Source: Ructibacterium sp965146665
Lineage (GTDB): Bacteria; Bacillota; Clostridia; Monoglobales; Monoglobaceae
Direction: 5' to 3'
DNA length: 64,000 nt
Assembly: GCA_965146665.1 (NCBI GenBank)
Contig: CBCTHE010000009.1
Coordinates: 1 to 64,000, forward strand
Part shown: positions 8,962 to 18,604 of the stretch, piece after piece
Layout: every line of letters starts with the position of its first letter
Position numbering within the stretch: the first letter of the stretch is position 1
Notes under the pieces: model-generated
Databases searched by the model: none
Told to the model about the DNA's origin: nothing
The model's input: the letters and a program-made list of their open reading frames with translations, nothing else
Made by a program: the position numbers and the translations under genes

Positions 8962-11637
8962 TCACATGCTTCCCATTGCAATTACCCCGGGCACATTCAG
9001 AGAATCCCAGACCGCGTATTCCAGCGTCTGTCCCTCGGACAGTTCCACCGGCTGAGTGCGGAAGACAGTTCCGTCCGCCCACTCCACCGGAGTCACCGAC
9101 AGGCCGGTCATGCGTCCGCCGTCCCATACGGTCAGAACAACAAAGTACGTACCGCCCGTCTGGTCCGCATCCACCGCTGTGCCCTCAATCCAGGCGCGGC
9201 CGTTTCCCCGTCTGACCTGAAGCCCGTCGGCATCCACACGGGCAAGGCCTGTTTCAAACCCGGCCGTCAGCGGCTCGGTCAGCGATATTCCGCCTCCGTC
9301 CTGTACGCCGGTGCTGAGTTCCACCCGGTATTCAGACAGGGAACGCAGTTTTTCCGCCAGAACCAGTACAATCACGCCGTCATAATATGCCTCTTCCAGT
9401 ACCACCGGCTGGCCGTCCCGATAGACCGCCACCGTCTCCGCAGAGACGCTCTCCGGCGTCACCGAAGCGGTCAGGGCAACCTCTATCCTCGCTGCCTCCG
9501 GCGGAATCAGTCCATCCTCTGTCTGGCCCTCGGCGCTGATTCCCGCAATCACCGGTTCTTCTATGCTTTTACTGACCCGAAGGTTATCCAGCGCCACCTT
9601 TCCCGGCTGTGTGCCAGTTGGGATCTCCATAATGAACCGGAAGTCCGCCTTGGTCAGCTTCTGATTGCCAATGGCAAAATTCGTCGCCAGCGCCTGGCCG
9701 TCCACCCAAAAGCTGTATTTTTTTGCAGCCAGATCCACCTGATAACGCAGCCGATACCAATGATCCTCCTCAAAGGACAGATAGGCTGTTTCCTTTCCGT
9801 TTTTGGCATAGAACTGTCCGTTTGCAATCCCCACATCCGTGGCCAGTTCCATGACGCCGGACTCCTTGATCATAAAGTAGTAGGATTTGGGCACCTGGCG
9901 CGCGTTTAAGTCCAGCTCAACCGTGAACCGCGTCCCGGCGCCGGAGGTAGGAAATCCAATCCAGGAGCCGCTGGGTGACTTGCCGTTCTCATCCTGCCCC
10001 TGGCTGGACAGCTCCGCCACCGTGCCGTGGGCATCTCCGTATGCGGCGGAGGAGACGATCCTTGCATCGCCTGTAACCACACCGATGTTGGTGGGAAACT
10101 CAGTTCCGCCGCTGACGTAACCCTCCAGATCATTTTCATAGATCACAGTTGACACACTCTCACCGGCAACCACAATGGAAACCTCAGCTCTGCCCACGGC
10201 GCCCACCTGATCCACAGCCAAGGCAGAAAGGACGTGCCCGCCCTTTGCCAGCCCGCTGAGATCCACCGCATAGGGCGCCTGGGTCAGGGTTGTAAACAGG
10301 GCGCCGTCAACCCAAACCTCTACCCGGGCAAGGGTACCGTCTTCGTCCGGATCCAGCGCGGAAACAACCGTCTCCGCAAGAGCGCCCGCGGGATAGACGC
10401 CGCCCTCCTCCAGCCCGGAAAAACTCACCTGCGGCAGCTGGTTCGGCAGTATTGTGACAGTGATCTCCGAAGGGGCGGAGGCATTCTGATAGACGTCGTA
10501 AGCCACAGCGCGGAGCCGGTGACTCCCCGCCTCTCCCTGAAAATCCCAGAGAAAGTCCGGGCCTTCTGTGGAGGTATAGACCTCGCGGCCGTCCGCCGCA
10601 TATACCACTCTGTCAATCTCCGCGCTTCCGGATGCGGTACAGGTCACCGGCACCGGACAGCCCTGCCAGGTTTCCTGCACTCCGGCCTTTATCTGCGCCG
10701 TTGGTGCACGATAGCCCTCCGGCGCGGTGGTAAAGGCGATCCGGATTGCCGAACCGGAGGGCTGACCAAACACATCCCACTGTCCCCGTGAGATCAGCTC
10801 ATAGGAACGGTGAAAGCCAAAGCCGCCGACCGGCTTCACCGTAACGATCCCGCCGGACTGCGCCGCCTCTGACGGCACCGGCTGATCATCCTCCAGCAAA
10901 GTCCATGTCTCCGCCGCCCCCATGGCCGGGGAAACCTGTCCGCCAAAATCCATTTCAATGGCAGCGGGTGTCACAAACACCGCTCCGTCTTCCGGATTGG
11001 AACGCTGCAGCGTCCCGCCCGCAGGCACAAGACAGGGGGAGCCGATGACAAAGGAGGAAGCCAGCGCCGAATCCTTGGGGAAGGTGTAGTTGCAGAACTC
11101 CAGCTGCAAGGCATCCAAATCAAAGTTTTTCCATCCACTCCCCAGTGTGCTGTCAAACACCTGCTCCGTTTCAAGCCAAACCGCCGCCCTCTGATCCGCC
11201 GGCCGCAGCGCCAGCGTCACCGCATAGCTCCGGTTTTCCTCCAGCCCAACGCGCACCTCCTGGCCAAAGGCCTGGAGGGTATCACCCTTGAAATTCACCA
11301 GCTCCATCACATTCAGGGAGTCCGGATTTTTCAGATACAGCTTCCGGTTGTTGGAATAGTCCAGCCCTGCAAGGCGCACCGTAAAGCTCAGGCAGAGACA
11401 GCCGCCGGGGTTTGGGATATCATGAACCGCCGCGGCCCGGCCCTCTTCCCCGCTGGTTTGGAACCAAAGAGAAAGGCTGTCATCTATAAATTCCGCGCCG
11501 GAATTTCCCTCTGGTATTGCGGAAAGCTCCCAGCGATCCAGCCATACCGTTTCAGCCTGCGCCCCGGCGGCAGGCAGGCTCCAGAAGCCCGTCACCGCCA
11601 TACAGCACAGGAGTGCCATACATATCAATCGCCTCAT
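8962..11637 (-). CDS. Secreted LamG- and Ig-like multidomain surface protein
   Basis: About 891 residues, exported. From the chosen ATG (GAGG 6 nt upstream) the product begins with a normal signal peptide (MRRLICMALLCCMAVTGF); an in-frame ATG at 11649 overlaps the previous stop as ATGA but has no ribosome site of its own. Domains read as a LamG-like sheet (about 35-195), an Ig-like module of the type often placed next to binding domains (about 200-300), two bacterial Ig/cadherin-like repeats ('SHRLRAVAYDVYQNAS', 'GGHVLSALAVDQVGAVG'), a second LamG-like sheet (about 500-690) and a C-terminal module ending in 'EYAVWDSLNVPGVI'. No enzyme motif is visible. Probably it binds polysaccharide at the cell surface beside the lyases. 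Coupled to the upstream lyase gene. Confidence 0.75.
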   Translation of the reverse strand: MRRLICMALLCCMAVTGFWSLPAAGAQAETVWLDRWELSAIPEGNSGAEFIDDSLSLWFQTSGEEGRAAAVHDIPNPGGCLCLSFTVRLAGLDYSNNRKLYLKNPDSLNVMELVNFKGDTLQAFGQEVRVGLEENRSYAVTLALRPADQRAAVWLETEQVFDSTLGSGWKNFDLDALQLEFCNYTFPKDSALASSFVIGSPCLVPAGGTLQRSNPEDGAVFVTPAAIEMDFGGQVSPAMGAAETWTLLEDDQPVPSEAAQSGGIVTVKPVGGFGFHRSYELISRGQWDVFGQPSGSAIRIAFTTAPEGYRAPTAQIKAGVQETWQGCPVPVTCTASGSAEIDRVVYAADGREVYTSTEGPDFLWDFQGEAGSHRLRAVAYDVYQNASAPSEITVTILPNQLPQVSFSGLEEGGVYPAGALAETVVSALDPDEDGTLARVEVWVDGALFTTLTQAPYAVDLSGLAKGGHVLSALAVDQVGAVGRAEVSIVVAGESVSTVIYENDLEGYVSGGTEFPTNIGVVTGDARIVSSAAYGDAHGTVAELSSQGQDENGKSPSGSWIGFPTSGAGTRFTVELDLNARQVPKSYYFMIKESGVMELATDVGIANGQFYAKNGKETAYLSFEEDHWYRLRYQVDLAAKKYSFWVDGQALATNFAIGNQKLTKADFRFIMEIPTGTQPGKVALDNLRVSKSIEEPVIAGISAEGQTEDGLIPPEAARIEVALTASVTPESVSAETVAVYRDGQPVVLEEAYYDGVIVLVLAEKLRSLSEYRVELSTGVQDGGGISLTEPLTAGFETGLARVDADGLQVRRGNGRAWIEGTAVDADQTGGTYFVVLTVWDGGRMTGLSVTPVEWADGTVFRTQPVELSEGQTLEYAVWDSLNVPGVIAMGSM

Positions 11638-11645
11638 GTCGCACC

Positions 11646-14600
11646 TCATTTCTTTTTCAATGCGGCAAGCTCAATGACATTGTTCCAGCCATTGACGCTG
11701 TTGCCGTGCCCCAGATACTTGACATACCGGGCCTTCACCCGCTGTTCCAGCGGATAGACCTCGATCTCCTCCGTTGTTCCTGAAGAGGTCTGTTTCATAA
11801 GCGGGGTAAAGTTCTCCCCGTCGTTGGACATCAAAATTTCAAAATCAAAGTTGCGCTCCGCGCCCTTCCACAAAGCCACGCCGATGGCGTCAATCTCCTG
11901 CTCCTCGCCCAGGTCGTGAATCATCCATTCCCCGTCCCCGTCCGCACTCCAGCGGGTGTTGGGATCTCCGTCATAACTGCCGGACCGGAGGTTGCCCTCA
12001 TCCGTCTGCTCTGAACTGACTTGGGCTCCTGCTACCTTGTGACGGATATAGTTGCCGACGGTTTCCGGGTTATATGGCTCGACTCGGAGCATATACGGGG
12101 TGTAAAGCCCCGCTTCGTCATAGGCGCGTATCTCGATAAAGGCGCCGCCGTCGGCCTGCTGATAAAGCTTCTGCTCAGTACGGCTTCCCCCCTCCAGGGC
12201 CACCTGGGGCAGCGGTTCTCCCTCGCCCAGGGAATAGCTGTACCGGAACACCTCCGGATCAAAGCCATACAGATCATTTCCGTTGAGTTTGACACCGCTG
12301 AGCCGCGCTTCGGATTTCCGTTCTGTCTCCGGCCCGGCAATGGTATCGTCTCCCTCCACCGTCCACTGGGCAATGGGGGTGGTCTCCGGCGGGGTCTGGC
12401 TGGGGGCCTCGTTGAACATGGACATCTTGGCCGTGATGTTCACCTTGCCGCTGGCCTTCATTTTCAGGGTCAGCTTGGTCACCCCCGCGTTGGTCGTTTC
12501 CTTGAACTGATGGGACTGCGGCAGCTTTTTCGCCTCCATCACCATCAGCTCGCTCTCCGCCGCATCGGTGACAAACTGTACCTTCAGCTGCCTGCCCTCC
12601 TGCACGATCATGGCCGTGGTGTCATCCAGAATGATGATATCCCCCTTGGTATGCATGAACCAGTACAGCTCCGAATCCGGCTCCCGCAGCTCAATTTCGT
12701 CCCGCAGGGTAAAGGCCCGGCGGCCCTCTGAAAGCAGATATCCACGGGTATAGGAGACGACATTTTTGTTATAGACATCGGTGAGATCAATGGTGGAATA
12801 GGCGCGGCCCTTGCCGGACACCGGCCGCGAGACCGTTGAGAACTTGGCCTGATCCATCTCCAGATTCTCATCCGGGTTGATGACCACAATGTTGTGCCCT
12901 TCTCCTTTTCTGCGATAGAAATAGTAGCTGTTAAAGCCAGCCTGAACCGCCGGATTGATCGAGTCATCCACATAGCTCCACTGCTCGGTGCCCAGGTCGA
13001 CGCCCCATCGGACGCCGCCCAGATCCATCACAAAGGTGCCGTTGTCAATGTGGTCATGGGCCGCGTTGAGATAGCCGCCGTGGGCTGAAACCCACAGGGC
13101 ATTGGGCTCATTCCAGCTCTGGCGCATGGACATGAACTCGGTCTCCCTATAATAGCCGTCCAGGGGCATTTCCGTCCCTGCCGCCGCGCCGGAGGCCCTC
13201 ACATCATACCAGATGATGTCAGTGGGGTAAAAATTGCCCCAGTTTCCGGCGTCCATGTACTTTGTCCTGTACTGCATGAGCGCTGTGTTCCCCTGGCGGC
13301 TTCCGAAATACATCTGTCCGCAGCTGCCGCTGCTTCCGCCGCCGCCGTCATGGAAGTTGTTGGTGTAATAGTCCGGGCCGCTGAAATACACCTGGTACTC
13401 TCCGAAGCCGTCGGCTCCCTTATAATGAACCGCCTCATGAACCTCTCCCAACGCGGTTTCATAACCGCTGAGACCGTTGCAGAGCGTCCGGAAGAAGTAA
13501 TCCCAATAGCTTGGTCCCTCATACCAGGAGCCGTCCGGCGCGATTCGATAGATGGGGTATTCCATACTGCGCAGGGCTTTCTCCGCCGTGTCCATGGCCA
13601 GATCCACATCCAGCTCCGCAATGGACAGCGCCAGATTGATATAGCCGGAGTTCACCACCGCGCCCCAGTTGGTCTCGGTCTTTGTCCACCAGGATGGATA
13701 GTCAGCCATGCCGTAATAGGCCTGCCGCGCGGTATCCAAGCCAAGCGTTTTGGCGCCGTTCATAATCGTCTGCTTCTGCTCCTGACCGAGGGTGTCGTAA
13801 ATCCAGTCAAAACCAATCCCCACCGCGCCGGCCATGGTGCCCGCGTCCAGTGAGTGCGTGGGGTGCCAGTCCTGATAGGTCACCACCTTCTCCAGTTCTC
13901 TGGCAAGCCGGTCCGCATATTTTCTGTCCTGGGTGATCTGATAGGCCAGCCCCAGATTCATACTCCGGTTCATCGCCTCGTTGGCTACATCCAAAAGGCG
14001 GCTGTTGCTGATTTTATATTCCTGCGGCTCCTTCTCCAGCATGCCGTCCGCGGCCTTCTTCACCCGTTCAAACCATTTCGCCTTATAGGGATCGGTCTGA
14101 ACCTCCTGCCGCAGCCGGGCAAAGTCTTCCGCGTCCGCCATAATGCGGGGATGCTTCGTCAGATCTCCGCCGGTGGCTGCCAGGAGTTTTTCCTTAAGCT
14201 GTTCCGCCGGATAGCGGTTGAAGAAGAGATAGAGGTTGGCCTCCTTCATCCGGGTATCCGTCTTGGCGATGTTTTCGCCCACAAGGAACATGCCGTGCTG
14301 GTCATCATAAAAATTCTCCGCTGGCAGGGCGTATATGCCATAGGCTCTGGCCGGTATCCGGACCACGCCGTCCTCCATCCGGGGCGCCGCCTCCATGGTA
14401 TAGGTTTTGCCGCTTACTGTCAGTTCCGCGCTGCCTGCTGTCATGGCGGCCTTGCCGATCCGGATGCTGTCCCCGCTGACCGTGACCTTCTCGCCAAAGA
14501 GCTTCTCCATGGTGTCAGGGGACACCAGCGCCTCATCCCCCTCTATGATACAGGGCAGATCGGTCTTCTGCTTCTTTCCGCCGCTGTAGATATTGCTGTT

Positions 14601-15971
14601 ATAGGGGGACAGCGCGGTCTTGCCCTTGAGTATCCCAAGGGCGCTGTCATCGTTGAACACGCTGATCCTCTCGGCCTGCTGCTGGCCGATGTCCCGCGGC
14701 TCTGTGCCGTCATAGACCCGGAGGTTATCCACCATGAATTCCCCCATGGCAGTATCGCCGCCGCCCACGTAGATCCGCCACATCGAGGGCTGACGCATAT
14801 TCTTGTCAACGCCCGCGCCCTGCGTCATCAGTTTGCCGTCCACATAGAGGTCAAAGGCGGCCTTGGAGGTGTTGAGGACCATCGCCACATTGTGCCAAGT
14901 CTTTTTTGAAAAACTGGCGCTCTTTCCGCCGGCGCGGACGGTTCCGTCCTGAAAGACAACAGGATTGATATTCACCGTGGAGGCTCCGCTTCGGCTGTCC
15001 CGCAGATAGAAGAGACCAACTCCGCTGGGCGTCTGTCCGTCATACCGGATATCCATTTCAAAGACAAGACTCTTGCCGGAAACCTGCAGCTGCATATCCG
15101 CCATCATGTCATCAGGGTGGTTCTTTCTAAAAAGCAGATACCCGTTTCCGTCCGCCTCCTCCCCATAGGAAATCTCATTTCCCTTGGGGGCAGTTCCCAC
15201 CATCAGGTCGTTCTGGTTGTTCAGATCGCTGTTAAAGTATACCTTCGGCGGGATGCTGCCCTCGTCCACCGGCGTAAACTCGGCACTGCTGTTGTTATAG
15301 GCCGGCTTCTGGCCCGGCGCCCGGAGGGCGTCCCCCGGGTAGACCCTGATGTTATCCAGCACCAGCGCAGACTGGGCTCCGCTGCCCGCAGTGGTGCTTA
15401 CGGTCAGGGTGTCCGCGCCCTTTGCCGCGGCGGGCAGCGGCCAGCGGTCCACCGTACAGCGCTTATTGACATATACGCTGAAGAACTCCAGCCCCGTGTC
15501 CAGAACCAGGGCGATATTTGTGAGGCTGCCCACACTGATGCCGCCCGCGCTCTTGCCGTCTGAGGTTTGCAGCCGGCCGTCCGGCAGAATGTTCAGCAGC
15601 ACGTTGTTAGAACTTGTGCCGCTTTTGACTCCGATCTCACCGCCTGCCGCCATGACCTGCCAGCCCGCGTCAAACTGAATCACATAGGCGGAGTTCTTTG
15701 GCTGTGCCGGATAGGTAAAAGAGATCATGTTGTCCATAAATCCCGTGTCCGCCGAAAAGGCCTTATTCTGGCCGCCGTACTCCACCACCCGTCCGTTGAC
15801 GCTGCCCTCAAAGACAAAATTATCGGCGGGGAGTTCATTGGTAACCACATCGTCAAAGGCGATAAACAGGCTGTCCGCCGCCGGTGCCGCCAGCCCTGCC
15901 GGTGCCGCCGTCAGCAGTATGCAGAAGGCCAGTAGCAGAGCTGTAAGCCCAAATCGTCTACCGTTTTTCAT
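11646..15971 (-). CDS. Secreted heparinase II/III-type lyase with LamG and F5/8C domains (long paralogue)
   Basis: About 1,441 residues. Signal peptide (MKNGRRFGLTALLLAFCILL, cleavage after GLAAPA), two LamG-like domains, a copper-amine-oxidase-N-like 'stalk' segment, the heparinase II/III catalytic region with NWGAVVNSG, YEGPSYWDYFF and AHDHIDNGTF, then a C-terminal cadherin-like/discoidin (F5/8 type C) region (about the last 180 residues: 'DGDPNTRWSADGDGEWMIHDLG'). F5/8C domains usually bind glycans, so this is probably the polymer-facing lyase of the system. Over the stalk, catalytic and beta-sandwich regions it is very like the protein at 2291-5584. Start: ATG 9 nt behind AGGAG; the upstream in-frame ATG at 16001 would overlap the preceding gene and is less likely. 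Exact lyase family and substrate unknown. Confidence 0.84.
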   Translation of the reverse strand: MKNGRRFGLTALLLAFCILLTAAPAGLAAPAADSLFIAFDDVVTNELPADNFVFEGSVNGRVVEYGGQNKAFSADTGFMDNMISFTYPAQPKNSAYVIQFDAGWQVMAAGGEIGVKSGTSSNNVLLNILPDGRLQTSDGKSAGGISVGSLTNIALVLDTGLEFFSVYVNKRCTVDRWPLPAAAKGADTLTVSTTAGSGAQSALVLDNIRVYPGDALRAPGQKPAYNNSSAEFTPVDEGSIPPKVYFNSDLNNQNDLMVGTAPKGNEISYGEEADGNGYLLFRKNHPDDMMADMQLQVSGKSLVFEMDIRYDGQTPSGVGLFYLRDSRSGASTVNINPVVFQDGTVRAGGKSASFSKKTWHNVAMVLNTSKAAFDLYVDGKLMTQGAGVDKNMRQPSMWRIYVGGGDTAMGEFMVDNLRVYDGTEPRDIGQQQAERISVFNDDSALGILKGKTALSPYNSNIYSGGKKQKTDLPCIIEGDEALVSPDTMEKLFGEKVTVSGDSIRIGKAAMTAGSAELTVSGKTYTMEAAPRMEDGVVRIPARAYGIYALPAENFYDDQHGMFLVGENIAKTDTRMKEANLYLFFNRYPAEQLKEKLLAATGGDLTKHPRIMADAEDFARLRQEVQTDPYKAKWFERVKKAADGMLEKEPQEYKISNSRLLDVANEAMNRSMNLGLAYQITQDRKYADRLARELEKVVTYQDWHPTHSLDAGTMAGAVGIGFDWIYDTLGQEQKQTIMNGAKTLGLDTARQAYYGMADYPSWWTKTETNWGAVVNSGYINLALSIAELDVDLAMDTAEKALRSMEYPIYRIAPDGSWYEGPSYWDYFFRTLCNGLSGYETALGEVHEAVHYKGADGFGEYQVYFSGPDYYTNNFHDGGGGSSGSCGQMYFGSRQGNTALMQYRTKYMDAGNWGNFYPTDIIWYDVRASGAAAGTEMPLDGYYRETEFMSMRQSWNEPNALWVSAHGGYLNAAHDHIDNGTFVMDLGGVRWGVDLGTEQWSYVDDSINPAVQAGFNSYYFYRRKGEGHNIVVINPDENLEMDQAKFSTVSRPVSGKGRAYSTIDLTDVYNKNVVSYTRGYLLSEGRRAFTLRDEIELREPDSELYWFMHTKGDIIILDDTTAMIVQEGRQLKVQFVTDAAESELMVMEAKKLPQSHQFKETTNAGVTKLTLKMKASGKVNITAKMSMFNEAPSQTPPETTPIAQWTVEGDDTIAGPETERKSEARLSGVKLNGNDLYGFDPEVFRYSYSLGEGEPLPQVALEGGSRTEQKLYQQADGGAFIEIRAYDEAGLYTPYMLRVEPYNPETVGNYIRHKVAGAQVSSEQTDEGNLRSGSYDGDPNTRWSADGDGEWMIHDLGEEQEIDAIGVALWKGAERNFDFEILMSNDGENFTPLMKQTSSGTTEEIEVYPLEQRVKARYVKYLGHGNSVNGWNNVIELAALKKK

Positions 15972-15987
15972 ACCCTTCCACTCCTTT

Positions 15988-18597
15988 CTATTCCGGATCA
16001 TCCAGCACGTAGATAAACCCGTACTGGCTGCTCATATAATGCTGTTTGACCACCATATAGCTGGCGTTTCCGCCGTCGCTGAGAACTGTCTTGATATAGG
16101 AGCTGTCCGCCGTCCGCACCGTGCCGCTATGGCAGTCATACACCGCCAGCTGAGACGGAATCCGAACATTGCACAGGTTTGCAAACGCACCGCTGACCGG
16201 CTGGCCCGGCGCAGTCTTGGACAGGTACATATAGCCGCTCTCCATGCTATAGACCGCCCCGGCCTGATACTGCAGGATACTGCTGTTACCATTAAAGGGA
16301 GCGGTGTCAGCACCTGTATTGGGCGTCATGGCCGCCCCGTCAAAGTCCACAACCAGCTTTGTAATACTGCCGCCGCTTTCTGAAAACCGTATGATATCGC
16401 CGCCAGCAAGCTGTGCCGGGGCACCATGCTTCAAAACCTCCACATCCTCGTCCAGGAAGTACTCTGAAAAACTGCCGTTCTGCCAGCCCGTGACTTTGGT
16501 CCGGAGAATTCCATCCTCATCCAGGGAAGAGAAGATCTCCTCCAGGAGCATAATATCACTGTTGCTGGTCATGGTCAAAGCGCTGTCATCACTGATGTAG
16601 ACGATGACCTCGGCACGTCCTGCCCGGTCAATGTCATAGGCGGTGACGGTGTTGTAGTTCCCGTCCATAAAGCTGTGACCGATGGCGAAAGCCTTTTCAT
16701 CGGTGAGATCCCGCGGAATCTTAAAGACAGTGGCCGCGCTGGCATTGAAATAGGGATAAAACACCTGCTGCCGGAAGTTCACCGTCCCCGGAAACGCATA
16801 GGCGGTCAGACTGTCATCCGGATCGTTCAGGGTGCTCACATCCAAATCATCCCGCAGCGCGGCTGTGTCCAGACGAGCCAGTTCACCCTCTTGATTGACC
16901 AGATACCGTACCAGCTGCGGCGCCGCACGCCCCTCTGGGCAGAGCGCCTGATAGACCTCCTCGGGCTTGGCGCGGCTGCCATTGAGAAGCACCTTGTCCG
17001 CGCAGGTAAGAATCAGGTGCTTGGCAGTGTCGCTGAAGATTTTCAAGCTCACTCTGGGACTGAAGCCCGCGTCTTCCAGAGCCGCGTTGTACAGATATCC
17101 ATAGACATAGGCCGCATCTCCGTTCTGACAATCCACGATCCTGCCGTCCAGTCCCAGCACAAACACATAGCTTCCGCCAACACTGAGTTTATCCTGATAG
17201 AACCGTTCAAAAACCGGATCCAGTTCATAGGTTTCCCCGCCGGCGGTCACCCGATCCTCCTGTATCCTCTCCAGTACGCCGGACACGCTGTTCCCGCACA
17301 GCGTCATGGTAATCAGCAGCCGGTCTTTGGAGGCCTCAACTGCCAGAATGTCCCCAGTCTGGAGTTCGGTCAGCGCAAGCGTTTCTCCCTCTGACCCATA
17401 AATCCAGTATCGGCAGTCCGGCGCGTTCAATTCCAAGGTTTTCTCCGCGTCATCCGCATCAGAGACGGTGCTGTAATACTTGTTGATCGCGCCGATTTTC
17501 AGGTAGTAGACCTCCTCCACGTCCAGCACATCATACCGGCCGTTGCGGTTGTTATCCACCAGGGTCAGGCGTCCGGAAGCCGGGATGGGATCCTCTCCAA
17601 AGCTATAGTCGGGCTTGCCGTTGTAGATGCGCTCAAACCCCGCCTCCAAAACCGCCTTCCGTTTTTTGTCACCATAGGTGATGGTTCGGTTCTCCGAGTC
17701 GTAGGCCACATCTTCCGCCCGGAGTTCCAGGCGCTCATTGTCCAGCGGCACAGCATAGACCAGGGTTTGCTTTTGTTCCTCCAGCCGGTAATAGCCCCGC
17801 ACCCGATAGCCCAGATACCGGTTGGCTTCCTGATACTCCAGAGCAAAGCGCACGCCGTCAATCTCAGCCCAGCCCGCGGTGCCGGTCATTTCCCGCTGTC
17901 CCAGCGCCGCATATTCATTGGCGTTCAGGATCCCTTCCGCCGTATAAATGTCATACAGCTGTGCAAGGACGGTTTCCCCATCCCTTGCCCCATACTGGGT
18001 GGTCTCTCCGCCATAGGCCACCGGCTCCAAAACCTCGGTGTTCAGGGTGTTCCACAGAAAAATCCAGGCTTCCTCTCCGGTGATTTCCGTTTCAGCTCCG
18101 CCAATGCCATCGGACACGCCCGACCGGTTGGCCGCTGTCCGGTATCCCGTGGGATAGCCGCCCAGAAGCTCTGCCTTTACGTCATAACCGGCCGCCGTAC
18201 AACAAATTTTCATACATTCATCCCGGGTAATGGGATCCTCCGGTCGAAAGGTATCTCCATCGGCGATCATACCCATTGCTGCCGCCTGTCCCAGCACAGC
18301 ATACAGCGGGTCATCCTCCGCCACATCAGAAAAGCTGACCGGCGCGGCGGCTGTCTCACCGCTCTGAAACAGCGCCGCGGCCGCGCTGACAAACTGTCTC
18401 CGGGTCACTGGCTGGCTTGTATCTTCCGGCAGGCTTTCAGCGGCATTTGATAAAATCCGGATCAGGCCCCGGGCCTCATCCGAATTCGTTTCCGCCGCGG
18501 CGGCACTACCGTACCATAATACCAGTACAGCCAGCAGAATCCCCAGCGCAGTGAAATACCGCTTGGTTTCACGTATCTTTTGCCCTCTGTTCCTCAT
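15988..18597 (-). CDS. SLH-domain surface protein
   Basis: 869-residue exported protein. An N-terminal hydrophobic segment (about 17-34, ending GSAAAAE) is followed by SLH-type sequence (about 58-145): 'PVTRRQFVSAAAALF', 'FSDVAEDDPLYAVLGQAAAMGMI' and 'FRPEDPITRDECMKICCTAAGY'. SLH domains bind pyruvylated cell-wall polymer, so this is a wall-anchored protein. The remaining 700 residues have repeated short beta-strand patterns ('LELNAPDCRYWIYGSEGETLALTELQ', split here for brevity) but no domain I recognise with confidence. Its ATG lies 7 nt after the stop of the other SLH gene and its end is 16 nt before the start of the long lyase, so co-expression is likely. It probably tethers or organises the secreted degradative proteins. 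Confidence 0.78.
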   Translation of the reverse strand: MRNRGQKIRETKRYFTALGILLAVLVLWYGSAAAAETNSDEARGLIRILSNAAESLPEDTSQPVTRRQFVSAAAALFQSGETAAAPVSFSDVAEDDPLYAVLGQAAAMGMIADGDTFRPEDPITRDECMKICCTAAGYDVKAELLGGYPTGYRTAANRSGVSDGIGGAETEITGEEAWIFLWNTLNTEVLEPVAYGGETTQYGARDGETVLAQLYDIYTAEGILNANEYAALGQREMTGTAGWAEIDGVRFALEYQEANRYLGYRVRGYYRLEEQKQTLVYAVPLDNERLELRAEDVAYDSENRTITYGDKKRKAVLEAGFERIYNGKPDYSFGEDPIPASGRLTLVDNNRNGRYDVLDVEEVYYLKIGAINKYYSTVSDADDAEKTLELNAPDCRYWIYGSEGETLALTELQTGDILAVEASKDRLLITMTLCGNSVSGVLERIQEDRVTAGGETYELDPVFERFYQDKLSVGGSYVFVLGLDGRIVDCQNGDAAYVYGYLYNAALEDAGFSPRVSLKIFSDTAKHLILTCADKVLLNGSRAKPEEVYQALCPEGRAAPQLVRYLVNQEGELARLDTAALRDDLDVSTLNDPDDSLTAYAFPGTVNFRQQVFYPYFNASAATVFKIPRDLTDEKAFAIGHSFMDGNYNTVTAYDIDRAGRAEVIVYISDDSALTMTSNSDIMLLEEIFSSLDEDGILRTKVTGWQNGSFSEYFLDEDVEVLKHGAPAQLAGGDIIRFSESGGSITKLVVDFDGAAMTPNTGADTAPFNGNSSILQYQAGAVYSMESGYMYLSKTAPGQPVSGAFANLCNVRIPSQLAVYDCHSGTVRTADSSYIKTVLSDGGNASYMVVKQHYMSSQYGFIYVLDDPE

Positions 18598-18604
18598 CCT
18601 TTTC

